A DNA stretch of 6,125 nucleotides from an uncultured Collinsella sp. (GCA_900555765.1 USMA01000066.1:1-6125); one strand, 5' to 3'; positions 1-5,725 are shown, counted from the stretch's first letter. A program made the numbers and translations. The notes: generated by a model not told the origin, from the letters alone.

Positions 1-690
1 GATAGCGGCCATGAGCTCAGGAGTAAAATGCAGCCCCGCCGTGGGAGCGGCAGCCGAGTGCTCCTCCTTCATGGCGTACACGGTCTGATATTTCTCGGGA
101 TCGCCCTCGTAATCGGTAATGTAGGGCGGCAGCGGCACGTGGCCGGCAGCATGGATGGCCTCGTCAAGCGTGCGCGGCTCGCCGGCGGCATTGCAACCGG
201 CCGGCTCAAAACGCACCAGGCGGCCGCCGCGGCTATCGGTGACAAAGTCGACGACCTCGGCCGTCAGCACTACGGGAGCCCCCTCGGGCGCATGGGCGCC
301 GCCCGCACGATACTCAATCTGAGCACCGGGCTTCAGGCGCTTGCCCGGCTTGACCAGGCACTCCCAGACGTGACCCAGCGGGTCAACATCCTCGCGGCGC
401 TTGAGCAGCAGCGTCTCGACCACGCCGCCCGAGCCCGTCTTGCGGCCAATCAGGCGAGCCGGCATCACGCGCGTCTGGTTGATGACGAGCACGTCGCCCG
501 GCTCGATATAGTCGATGATGTCACGGAAGATGCGGTGCTCGACGGTGCCGCCATGCTCTAGCGGCGTTCCTGTCTCGGAGCCTTTGCGATCAACCACCAG
601 CAGGCGGCAGGAGTCGCGCGGCTCGGCAGGCGCCTGGGCGATGAGCTCTTCGGGCAGGTTATAGTCAAAATCATCGGTACGCATAGACAC
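1..690 (-). CDS. queA: QueA, tRNA preQ1-34 S-adenosylmethionine ribosyltransferase-isomerase (3' end cut off)
   Basis: The enzyme moves the ribosyl part of S-adenosylmethionine onto preQ1 already placed at position 34 of GUN-anticodon tRNAs, giving epoxyqueuosine; it acts in the cytosol after tRNA-guanine transglycosylase. The first 230 residues are present, about two thirds of the usual 335-355. Family landmarks seen: DDFDYNLPEELIAQ near residues 6-18, NQTRVMPARLIGRK at 71-84, HVPLPPYI at 184-191, EKYQTVYA at 199-206 and the signature APTAGLHFT at about 215-223. The frame is open to the window edge. I chose the GTG at 690-688 because AAGGAG (704-699) lies 8 bases upstream; the in-frame ATG at 684 would be 14 bases away. 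The gene lies 64 bases after queH on the same strand with no terminator seen between them, so cotranscription is likely. Identification is firm; only the start is debatable. Confidence 0.96.
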   Translation of the reverse strand, partial: MSMRTDDFDYNLPEELIAQAPAEPRDSCRLLVVDRKGSETGTPLEHGGTVEHRIFRDIIDYIEPGDVLVINQTRVMPARLIGRKTGSGGVVETLLLKRREDVDPLGHVWECLVKPGKRLKPGAQIEYRAGGAHAPEGAPVVLTAEVVDFVTDSRGGRLVRFEPAGCNAAGEPRTLDEAIHAAGHVPLPPYITDYEGDPEKYQTVYAMKEEHSAAAPTAGLHFTPELMAAI

Positions 691-698
691 GTCGGATT

Positions 699-704
699 CT
701 CCTT
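699..704 (-). promoter_or_regulatory. Shine-Dalgarno of queA (decides a GTG start)
   Basis: Read on the minus strand this is AAGGAG, 8 bases before GTG at 690-688. The spacing favours the GTG over the ATG two codons later, making the protein begin MSMRTDDF. Confidence 0.75.
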
Positions 705-754
705 ATATAGCTAAAGTCCGCTCTACATCCTAGCAGGCTGACGTCCCAAGTGAA

Positions 755-1330
755 CTACTTTTTGGCGGCTTTGCGCTCGTCGCGGATGCGGGCGCGGTCC
801 ATGGCCGCCTCGACAGCCGAGAAGCGGCAACCACAGTAGTTCTGCCGATACATGCCAAGCTCGCGCGAACGGCGTGTCGCCTCGGGGTAATACGGGCGAA
901 AATCGCGAAGCACCGGGGTGAGCTCATGTGCCGCCGCCAAGCGCGCAAGCACGTCATTGCAGGTATCGAACAGCTGGTACGGCGAGACGGCGAGCGTCGT
1001 GCCCACAAACTCAAACCCGCGCTCCTGGGCCACGCGGCACGCCTCGGCCAAGCGCAGGGCATAGCACGCGCGACAGCGACGAGGCCGATCGGCGCCCAGC
1101 GGTGCCACGCCGGTCTCCCAGCGATCGCGGTCCTCCCCTGCCTCGATGAGCTCGATGTCGCCATCGGCACACCACCGGCGCAGCTCGTCCAAGCGGCGCT
1201 GCCATTCATCGCGCGGTTGAATATTGGGGGTGGTCCAGCAAATCGTGGGCTCAAACCCCTCCTCGCGCAGCAGGCGAACCGGCTCAAGCGAGCATGGTGC
1301 ACAGCACGCATGCAGCAACAACGACTTCAT
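755..1330 (-). CDS. queH: QueH, epoxyqueuosine reductase (cobalamin-independent type)
   Basis: This 191-residue protein matches the QueH family, which reduces epoxyqueuosine on tRNA to queuosine and is unrelated to the B12-dependent QueG. Visible features: N-terminal HACCAPC (residues 7-13), PNIQPRDEW (35-43), CRACYALRL (86-94), TTLAVSPYQ (111-119), DFRPYYPE (143-150) and YRQNYCGCRFS (161-171). The cysteines at 9, 10, 86 and 89 are the expected iron-sulfur ligands (family knowledge); the C-terminal CGC is also a family hallmark. A longer frame opens at 1387, but I start at ATG 1330 because GAGGAG (1342-1337) sits 6 bases upstream; the alternative ATG at 1336 directly abuts that site. The gene follows the DUF3267-type gene by 10 bases, so translation is probably coupled, and it precedes queA, which makes its substrate. 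The C-terminal tail is rich in Lys and Arg. Confidence 0.95.
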   Translation of the reverse strand: MKSLLLHACCAPCSLEPVRLLREEGFEPTICWTTPNIQPRDEWQRRLDELRRWCADGDIELIEAGEDRDRWETGVAPLGADRPRRCRACYALRLAEACRVAQERGFEFVGTTLAVSPYQLFDTCNDVLARLAAAHELTPVLRDFRPYYPEATRRSRELGMYRQNYCGCRFSAVEAAMDRARIRDERKAAKK

Positions 1331-1336
1331 CGACAT

Positions 1337-1342
1337 CTCCTC
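1337..1342 (-). promoter_or_regulatory. Shine-Dalgarno of queH overlapping the upstream stop codon
   Basis: On the minus strand GAGGAG overlaps the TGA stop (1343-1341) of the upstream gene and lies 6 bases before ATG 1330. The overlap suggests that ribosomes ending the upstream frame feed into queH. Confidence 0.75.
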
Positions 1343-1907
1343 ACCCAAAAAATCGCACGCCAAAGGACGTATCCTCGCAGGCGACAATGCGGCGGTCGCG
1401 CAAAATAGTCCGCACGTAATACCAGTCGCCTACACAGCCCGACAAATGCAAGCCGGCCGCCAGATAGCACAGCAGCGGATAGCCCGAGAACGCAAACCCC
1501 AGGGCAAACGCTGTCGTCACAACAACCGTCGGCGCCAGGCAAATCACCATATACCGCCGGCGCGAATACACAACGCCTTCGGCGCAGGCATAGATCATCG
1601 CCGTCTCGCGATTCGCCCCAAAGGTCACCTTCGCGCCCGCAGGCGCCAGCAGCTTAAAAAACACACCGTGCACTAGCTCGTGCACGGCGAACGACGCCAT
1701 TGAGATCGCAGCCAAGCCGACTATCCAGCCCACGACCGCCGTCCAACCGCCCGCGTCAGCCGCATCCAGGTCCGCGGGTCCGCCCAGCAGCATAAACACC
1801 GGCACCAGGCACACGGCAAATGCGCCAAGCACGGCCATCCCCCACACAAAGCAGGCGTGCAGAAAATCCTCGTCTTCAAACGCATGTATGTTGGAAATCT
1901 CATTCAT
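1341..1907 (-). CDS. DUF3267-type membrane zinc metalloprotease-like protein
   Basis: This 188-residue protein has an HExxH motif, HELVH at residues 76-80, inside a hydrophobic segment, as in the DUF3267 'putative zincin peptidase' family. About four membrane spans are visible, near 18-42, 57-84, 118-140 and 143-160. A later HLSGCVGDW stretch (154-162) resembles the conserved His/Gly/Asp region of that family, and its Asp161 could be a third metal ligand (inference). After HELVH comes GVFFKLLAPAGAKVTFG, also typical of the family. No substrate is known, and proteolysis has not been shown for most members. The ATG at 1907 is the first possible start, since an in-frame stop lies three codons upstream; no convincing Shine-Dalgarno precedes it. 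The stop lies 10 bases before queH, so this gene seems to lead the queuosine operon, although no functional tie is known. Family call good, function unknown. Confidence 0.85.
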   Translation of the reverse strand: MNEISNIHAFEDEDFLHACFVWGMAVLGAFAVCLVPVFMLLGGPADLDAADAGGWTAVVGWIVGLAAISMASFAVHELVHGVFFKLLAPAGAKVTFGANRETAMIYACAEGVVYSRRRYMVICLAPTVVVTTAFALGFAFSGYPLLCYLAAGLHLSGCVGDWYYVRTILRDRRIVACEDTSFGVRFFG

Positions 1908-1915
1908 AGCATCTT

Positions 1916-1945
1916 AGGATAGCGCCCCTGCCACGTACCCGTCAG
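1916..1945 (-). promoter_or_regulatory. Candidate promoter for the DUF3267-queH-queA operon, possibly leaderless
   Basis: On the minus strand, CTGACG (1945-1940, 4/6 match to TTGACA) lies 18 bases before TATCCT (1921-1916, 4/6 match to TATAAT). Transcription would start near 1909-1910, only 2-3 bases before ATG 1907, which fits the lack of a Shine-Dalgarno. The boxes are weak matches, so this is a suggestion only. Confidence 0.35.
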
Positions 1946-1949
1946 CATG

Positions 1950-1958
1950 TGCGATAAT
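1950..1958 (+). promoter_or_regulatory. Candidate extended -10 promoter of the synthetase-like gene
   Basis: TGCGATAAT matches the extended -10 pattern TGnTATAAT except for one base. CTGCCA at 1928-1933 is a possible weak -35 with a 19-base spacer. Transcription would start near 1965, giving a leader of about 75 bases. It sits within the divergent region and would overlap the leftward promoter region. Confidence 0.42.
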
Positions 1959-2029
1959 GTCGAACGATATGCACGAATTGACCACCGCGCCGCCGAGCCC
2001 CGCGCCCGGACGCGCTCTCACCATATGCG

Positions 2030-2035
2030 AAGGAG
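2030..2035 (+). promoter_or_regulatory. Shine-Dalgarno of the synthetase-like gene (decides start at 2040)
   Basis: AAGGAG lies 4 bases before ATG 2040. The same frame is open from ATG 1947, but the 31 extra residues are Arg-rich and low-quality with no ribosome site. The family-like sequence begins about 17 residues after the chosen Met, which supports the shorter form. The spacing is slightly short. Confidence 0.7.
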
Positions 2036-2039
2036 TCCC

Positions 2040-4190
2040 ATGGCATCCAAATACTCCATGAACGACCGTCCCAGCTGGCCTCGCCGCGCCATCGTTACCG
2101 CCGGCGAGCCCTATGGCAACAAGGGTCTTCACTTTGGCCACGTTGGCGGCGTCTTTGTCCCGGCCGACTTCTTCGCCCGTTTCCTGCGGGACCGTCTGGG
2201 CCGCGAGAACGTCATCTTCACCTCGGGCACCGACTGCTATGGCTCGCCCATCATGGAGAGCGACCGCAAGCTCAAGGAGAACGAAGGCTACGACAAGTCC
2301 ATCGGCGAGTATGTCGAGTCCAATCACTCCCGCCAGGCTGCGACCCTCAACAACTACAACATCAGCTGCGATATCTACGGCGGCTCGGGCCTTGAGCCGG
2401 CTGCGCAGATTCACAACGAAGTGACCGCCGAGATTATCAAGCGCCTGCACGAGCGTGGCACCATCTCCAAGCGCTCCACGCTGCAGTTCTACGATGCCAA
2501 GGCCGGCTCGTTCCTCAACGGCCGTCAGGTGATCGGCCGCTGCCCCATCCAGGGCTGCAAGTCCGAGAAGGCATACGCCGACGAGTGCGATCTGGGCCAC
2601 CAGTTTGAGCCCGAGGAGCTCATCGCGCCCAAGAGCCAGCTCACCGGCGAGGTGCCCGAGCTGCGCCCGGTCGACAACCTCTACTTCGACCTGCCGGCCT
2701 ACCTCGACTTTATGAAGACCTATACCGCCAAGCTCGCCCAGAACCCGCAGGTTCGCTCCGTGGTCTCCAAGACCATGGAGGAGTGGCTGCTGCCGGCTCA
2801 GCTCTACATCCAGAACAAGTTCCGCGAGGCCTTCGATGCCGTCGAGGACCAGCTCCCCGAGCACACCGTGCTGGAGCCCGAGGGCAACAAGAGCAGCTTT
2901 ACCGTCACCTTCCCCAGCTGGAAGGAGCGCGACGATGCCCACGCGGTGCTCGCCAACGGCGGCGTGCGCTTCCGCAGCGGCAAGGCGCTCGTGCCCTTCC
3001 GCATCACCGGCAACATCGACTGGGGCGTTCCAGTGCCCGAGGTCGATGGCGTCTCCGACGTCACCTGCTGGTGCTGGCCCGAGAGCCTATGGGCGCCCAT
3101 CAGCTATACGCGTACCGTGCTCGCACGCGATGCCAAGGCCGCCGGCGTGACCGAGGGCGTCGCCGCCCAGGATGCCGCCCTCATGGGCGAGCCCGCCGCC
3201 GACTCCACGCAGGTGCCCGCACCCACCTACCAGCACAGCTCGCTCGACTGGCACGACTGGTGGTGCTCTGACGACGCTCAGATTTACCAGTTCATCGGTC
3301 AGGACAACATCTATTTCTACTGCATCGCGCAGACCGCCATGTGGGAGGCCCTGGGCTGGGACCTCACGCAGAGCACCGTCAGCGCCTGCTACCACCTGCA
3401 CTACATGGGCAAAAAGGCCAGCTCATCCTCGCAGACGCCTCCCCCGCCGGCAGACGACCTGCTCAACCACTACACCTGCGAGCAGATGCGTGCGCACTGG
3501 CTGTCGCTCGGCCTGTCCGAGAAGCCGGTGAGCTTTAGCCCTAAGGCATTCGACACGCGTGTGACCGGCAAGGACAAGGACGGCAACGAGGTACGCGCCT
3601 GCGACGACAAGCGCGTTATCGACCCGGCCCTTAAGGAGAGCGCGCTGCTGCCCGGCGTGTTCAACCGTCTGGCCCGCAGCTGCTTCTACGGCGTCGCCGT
3701 CAAGGAAGGCGACGAGAGCCCCTGCCGCAACGGCTGCATCCCCGCCGGTGCCGCTTCTGACACCGTGGTCGAAGCCGCCCAGCAGGCAGCCCTCGCCTTT
3801 GAGCAGGCCATGTACAAGTTCGAGACGCACCGTGCGCTTGCCGTGTGCGACGACTACCTGCGCGCCGCCAACAAGCGCTGGAGCGACGCCTCCAAGGCCG
3901 CCAACAAGCTCGAGGGTAACGAGGCAAACGCCGCGATGACGCAGGCCCTCGTCGACGCCTTTACCGAGCTGCGCGTGGCGACCGTCCTGATGCACGGTAT
4001 TGTGCCGGCCGGCTGCGAGCTCATCTGCGAGTACTTCGACGTCGATCCGGTCGCCTTCTTTAGCTGGGATAACATCTTTGCCTCCACGGACAAGTTTGTG
4101 GAGAGCCTGGGCGAGAAGCCCGGCGAGCACCGCGTGAAGCCGCTGCCCCCGCGCTTCGACTTCTTCAGCAAGCACGAGAGCCAGTACTAA
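2040..4190 (+). CDS. Divergent class I aminoacyl-tRNA synthetase of methionyl-tRNA synthetase type
   Basis: This 716-residue protein has MetRS architecture. Seen in order: EPYGNKGLHFGH (23-34), the HIGH-type motif; FTSGTDCYGSPI (60-71); a zinc-knuckle-like stretch with C168, C173, C183 and H187, followed by EELIAPKS (192-199); NIDWGVPVP (325-333); WAPISY (351-356); FIGQDNIYFY (418-427); and a KMSKS-equivalent loop reading KASSS at 459-463. An all-helical anticodon-type domain follows, with AANKRW at 609-614, and the protein ends with PLPPRFDFF. There is no C-terminal tRNA-binding OB domain. A MetRS charges tRNA-Met, and that is the default role here. However, the second Lys of KMSKS is missing and several pocket residues look altered, so a different substrate or a non-charging role is possible. 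Large inserts explain the length. It is followed after 54 bases by an RNA methyltransferase gene, probably in one operon. Fold call strong, specificity uncertain, so I give no gene symbol. Confidence 0.88.
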   Translation: MASKYSMNDRPSWPRRAIVTAGEPYGNKGLHFGHVGGVFVPADFFARFLRDRLGRENVIFTSGTDCYGSPIMESDRKLKENEGYDKSIGEYVESNHSRQAATLNNYNISCDIYGGSGLEPAAQIHNEVTAEIIKRLHERGTISKRSTLQFYDAKAGSFLNGRQVIGRCPIQGCKSEKAYADECDLGHQFEPEELIAPKSQLTGEVPELRPVDNLYFDLPAYLDFMKTYTAKLAQNPQVRSVVSKTMEEWLLPAQLYIQNKFREAFDAVEDQLPEHTVLEPEGNKSSFTVTFPSWKERDDAHAVLANGGVRFRSGKALVPFRITGNIDWGVPVPEVDGVSDVTCWCWPESLWAPISYTRTVLARDAKAAGVTEGVAAQDAALMGEPAADSTQVPAPTYQHSSLDWHDWWCSDDAQIYQFIGQDNIYFYCIAQTAMWEALGWDLTQSTVSACYHLHYMGKKASSSSQTPPPPADDLLNHYTCEQMRAHWLSLGLSEKPVSFSPKAFDTRVTGKDKDGNEVRACDDKRVIDPALKESALLPGVFNRLARSCFYGVAVKEGDESPCRNGCIPAGAASDTVVEAAQQAALAFEQAMYKFETHRALAVCDDYLRAANKRWSDASKAANKLEGNEANAAMTQALVDAFTELRVATVLMHGIVPAGCELICEYFDVDPVAFFSWDNIFASTDKFVESLGEKPGEHRVKPLPPRFDFFSKHESQY

Positions 4191-4232
4191 AGCACGCCTG
4201 CAGCAACGCGCCCAGAACAATCATTTAGGTGG

Positions 4233-4237
4233 AAGGA
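4233..4237 (+). promoter_or_regulatory. Shine-Dalgarno of the RNA methyltransferase gene
   Basis: AAGGA lies 7 bases before ATG 4245. The 54-base gap from the upstream stop holds no visible terminator or clear promoter, which supports cotranscription with the synthetase-like gene. Confidence 0.7.
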
Positions 4238-4244
4238 AAGACGG

Positions 4245-5348
4245 ATGTCCAAGCCGCGTCGTCGTAAGCAGAAAAAGCAGGTTAAGCCCGAGCTCAAGCT
4301 TAGGCAGTTTGCTGCCACCGAGCTTTCCGACCAGCTTGCCGCCCTTCCCTGCGCCGCCGACCTGCCGCGCTTTATGGTCGACACGATTGCCGGCGCCTAT
4401 GCCCCCACCGATGCTCAGCTCATGATCGAGGGTTTCGGTGCCGCAGCCACGCACCCGGTCACGCTGCGCGCCAACACGCTCAAGGCGACCGCCGAGGACA
4501 TCGCCGCGGCACTCGACGCAGCCGGAATCGCCCACCGCTCCGTCGCATGGTACCCGGATGCCTTCATCCTTCCCGAAGCCCAGGTTTCCGACCTGTGGGA
4601 CCTCGACATCTACCGTGACGGCAAGATCTACCTGCAGAGCCTGTCGTCCATGATGCCGCCTTTGGTGCTGGGCGCGCAGACCGGCGAGGACATCCTGGAC
4701 ATGTGCGCGGCCCCCGGCGGCAAGACGACGCAGATCGCCGCCCTCGCCCAGGGACAGGCACACCTCACCGCCTGTGAGATGAGCATCCCCCGCGCCGAAA
4801 AGCTCGAGTCGAACCTCCATCGCAAGGGCGCCAAACACGTGCCCGTCATGCGCATCGCCGCACGCGAGCTCGACGAGTTCTTCCGCTTTGACCGCATCCT
4901 GCTCGACGCTCCCTGCACCGGCACGGGCACCGTCATCAGCGGCAACGAGAAAAGCCTGCGCGGCCTCACCGAGCAGTTGCTGAGCAAGTGCGCCCGCTCG
5001 CAGCGAGCACTTCTGGACCGCGCCATGGGTGCCCTTAAACCGGGCGGCACGCTCGTCTATTCCACCTGTTCGATCTTGCCGCAGGAAAACGAGGACGCAC
5101 TGCAAGAAGCCCTCGACAAGCACATGGACTGCGAGCTTATCCCCCTCGACGGCACGCCAAGCGAAAGTGAAGCACGCCGCGCCCAGGAAGCTGGTGAGGA
5201 GCCGCGCATCGAGTCCAACGCCCTGACCGAGGCCATTGCCGCGGGTCAGGTATCGGCCATCGCCAACGGCCTGCCCGGCACGCTAACCATTCCGCCCAGC
5301 CGCGACTTTGAGGGCTTCTACATTGCCCTGATCCGAAAACGCAGCTAG
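4245..5348 (+). CDS. NOL1/NOP2/Sun family RNA (cytosine-5) methyltransferase, RsmB/RsmF-like
   Basis: The protein (367 residues) is an S-adenosylmethionine-dependent RNA m5C methyltransferase by its motifs. Seen: a Lys/Arg-rich N-terminus (3-19), LRANTLK (74-80), IYLQSLSSMMPP (128-139), SAM-binding motif I DMCAAPGGKTTQIA (152-165), motif IV LLDAPCTGTG (219-228) and motif VI LVYSTCSILPQENE (270-283). Cys224 in the PC motif and Cys275 in the TC motif are the release and nucleophile cysteines of this family, and both are present. The C-terminus ends with EGFYIALIRK, as usual for the catalytic domain. It is shorter than RsmF (about 480 residues in E. coli) and lacks that protein's C-terminal extra domains. 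It also lacks the NusB-like N-terminal domain of RsmB. Its target, 16S rRNA or tRNA, cannot be told from sequence alone. It probably shares an operon with the synthetase-like gene upstream. Family certain, exact member open. Confidence 0.93.
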   Translation: MSKPRRRKQKKQVKPELKLRQFAATELSDQLAALPCAADLPRFMVDTIAGAYAPTDAQLMIEGFGAAATHPVTLRANTLKATAEDIAAALDAAGIAHRSVAWYPDAFILPEAQVSDLWDLDIYRDGKIYLQSLSSMMPPLVLGAQTGEDILDMCAAPGGKTTQIAALAQGQAHLTACEMSIPRAEKLESNLHRKGAKHVPVMRIAARELDEFFRFDRILLDAPCTGTGTVISGNEKSLRGLTEQLLSKCARSQRALLDRAMGALKPGGTLVYSTCSILPQENEDALQEALDKHMDCELIPLDGTPSESEARRAQEAGEEPRIESNALTEAIAAGQVSAIANGLPGTLTIPPSRDFEGFYIALIRKRS

Positions 5349-5386
5349 CGCACGGATCCAAAACTCAACAAGCTATCTCTGTGCGC
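5348..5386. repeat. Inverted repeat between convergent stop codons
   Basis: GCGCACGGA (5348-5356) can pair with TCTGTGCGC (5378-5386): nine pairs with one G-U, and a 21-base loop. It spans the 24-base gap between two convergent stops. A short GTTT follows on the plus strand. It may help termination, but the loop is long and there is no real U-run. Confidence 0.35.
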
Positions 5387-5543
5387 GTTTGCCCTGCTGG
5401 TCGCGATGCTGTTTAAGCATCGCGCGCTCTTTGCGTTCGGCTCTTTTGCCCTTAATGGCCGTGACCACAAAGTAGATGACCGCGGCGGCAACGATTGCGG
5501 CCACACACAGGCCAATCGAGCCAAACATTGCTGTCAATTCCAT
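5373..5543 (-). CDS. Small single-span membrane protein, 56 residues, unknown function
   Basis: I read a 56-codon frame starting MELTAMFGSIGLCVAAI and ending GKRAQR then TAG. Residues 5-29 form one strongly hydrophobic, Ala/Val/Ile-rich membrane segment. From residue 31 the tail is very basic (KGKRAERKERAMLKQHR), so by the positive-inside rule the N-terminus faces out and the tail lies in the cytoplasm. A good Shine-Dalgarno, GAGGTGA within 5556-5550 on the minus strand, lies just upstream of the ATG. That site plus the clear membrane-and-basic-tail layout argue that it is real, despite its length. I recognise no family. It converges on the methyltransferase gene with only 24 bases between stops. 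A strong hairpin lies inside its coding region. It could act as a small regulator of, or partner to, a membrane complex, but nothing here shows which. Confidence 0.72.
   Translation of the reverse strand: MELTAMFGSIGLCVAAIVAAAVIYFVVTAIKGKRAERKERAMLKQHRDQQGKRAQR
5402..5424 (+). terminator. Strong hairpin, candidate terminator of the rightward operon
   Basis: CGCGATGCT (5402-5410) pairs perfectly with AGCATCGCG (5416-5424) around a 5-base loop, followed on the plus strand by CGCTCTTT. It lies 53 bases past the methyltransferase stop and inside the small antisense gene. The U-run is short and offset, so intrinsic termination is plausible but not certain. The minus-strand side shows no U-run. 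Confidence 0.45.
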
Positions 5544-5549
5544 ACCGCG

Positions 5550-5556
5550 TCACCTC
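5550..5556 (-). promoter_or_regulatory. Shine-Dalgarno of the small membrane protein gene
   Basis: On the minus strand GAGGTGA is a seven-base match to the consensus, lying 6 bases before ATG 5543. It is the main support for translation of this short frame. Confidence 0.7.
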
Positions 5557-5690
5557 TCTTTTAAACGGGACTATCAAGCTAGCACCTCGATACCCGCCAC
5601 CACAGCTCCTTCACGTTCACCAGCCCTTCGGTCTAACGGATGGCGCGGCGGGGAAAAATCAACTCGTCAAACGATTTAGCATTCGCAATT

Positions 5691-5708
5691 CCGGCTGCAT
5701 AGCGCCGG
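5691..5708. repeat. Short palindrome upstream of the last gene
   Basis: CCGGC (5691-5695) and GCCGG (5704-5708) flank an 8-base centre; an alternative inner pairing is GCT/AGC around GCAT. It would lie over the -35 region of the candidate promoter at 5720-5725 and could be an operator, but chance is likely in GC-rich DNA. Confidence 0.3.
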
Positions 5709-5719
5709 CCGTCATCACA

Positions 5720-5725
5720 TAGAAT
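5720..5725 (+). promoter_or_regulatory. Candidate -10 box of the last gene, possibly leaderless
   Basis: TAGAAT matches TATAAT at 4 of 6 bases. A start about 7 bases downstream would fall near 5732, almost on ATG 5735, consistent with the missing Shine-Dalgarno. No good -35 is seen. Confidence 0.3.

Larger units (their letters stand above)
1908..2039. other. Divergent intergenic region between two operons
   Basis: These 132 bases separate the leftward DUF3267-queH-queA set from the rightward synthetase-methyltransferase pair. I see candidate promoters on both strands and a Shine-Dalgarno at the right end. I see no T-box leader, preQ1-type riboswitch or strong hairpin; the leader is too short for a T-box. 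Confidence 0.6.

Noticed and set aside
28..561. Plus-strand open frame of 177 codons opposite queA
   Set aside because: The minus strand here encodes an unbroken QueA with all family motifs; the plus frame shows no family features.
1331..1387. N-terminal extension of QueH starting at 1387
   Set aside because: It overlaps the upstream gene, has no ribosome site, and the conserved region begins only at ATG 1330, which has GAGGAG at 6 bases.
1978..2000. ACCACCGCG resembling part of a T-box leader
   Set aside because: The consensus GGUGG part and specifier/antiterminator helices are absent, and the leader is far too short.
1947..2039. 31-residue N-terminal extension of the synthetase
   Set aside because: Arg-rich, no ribosome site, overlaps the candidate extended -10; the ATG at 2040 has AAGGAG upstream.
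1914..2942. Long antisense open frame (342 codons) opposite the synthetase gene
   Set aside because: Its repetitive Gly/Ala/Val/Leu-rich product has no recognisable motif and mirrors the codon bias of the sense gene; such shadows are expected in GC-rich coding DNA. The same holds for 3423-4220 and 4221-5123 on the minus strand.
5578..5583. GCTAGC six-base palindrome
   Set aside because: Too short to mean anything on its own.
5640..5702. 20-codon frame (MARRGKINSS...) upstream of the last gene
   Set aside because: No ribosome site and no conserved or hydrophobic character; likely chance.
5476..5722. Plus-strand frames of 67 and 75 codons (5476-5679, 5495-5722)
   Set aside because: They run antisense through the better supported small membrane protein gene and its Shine-Dalgarno, and lack ribosome sites or recognisable protein features.
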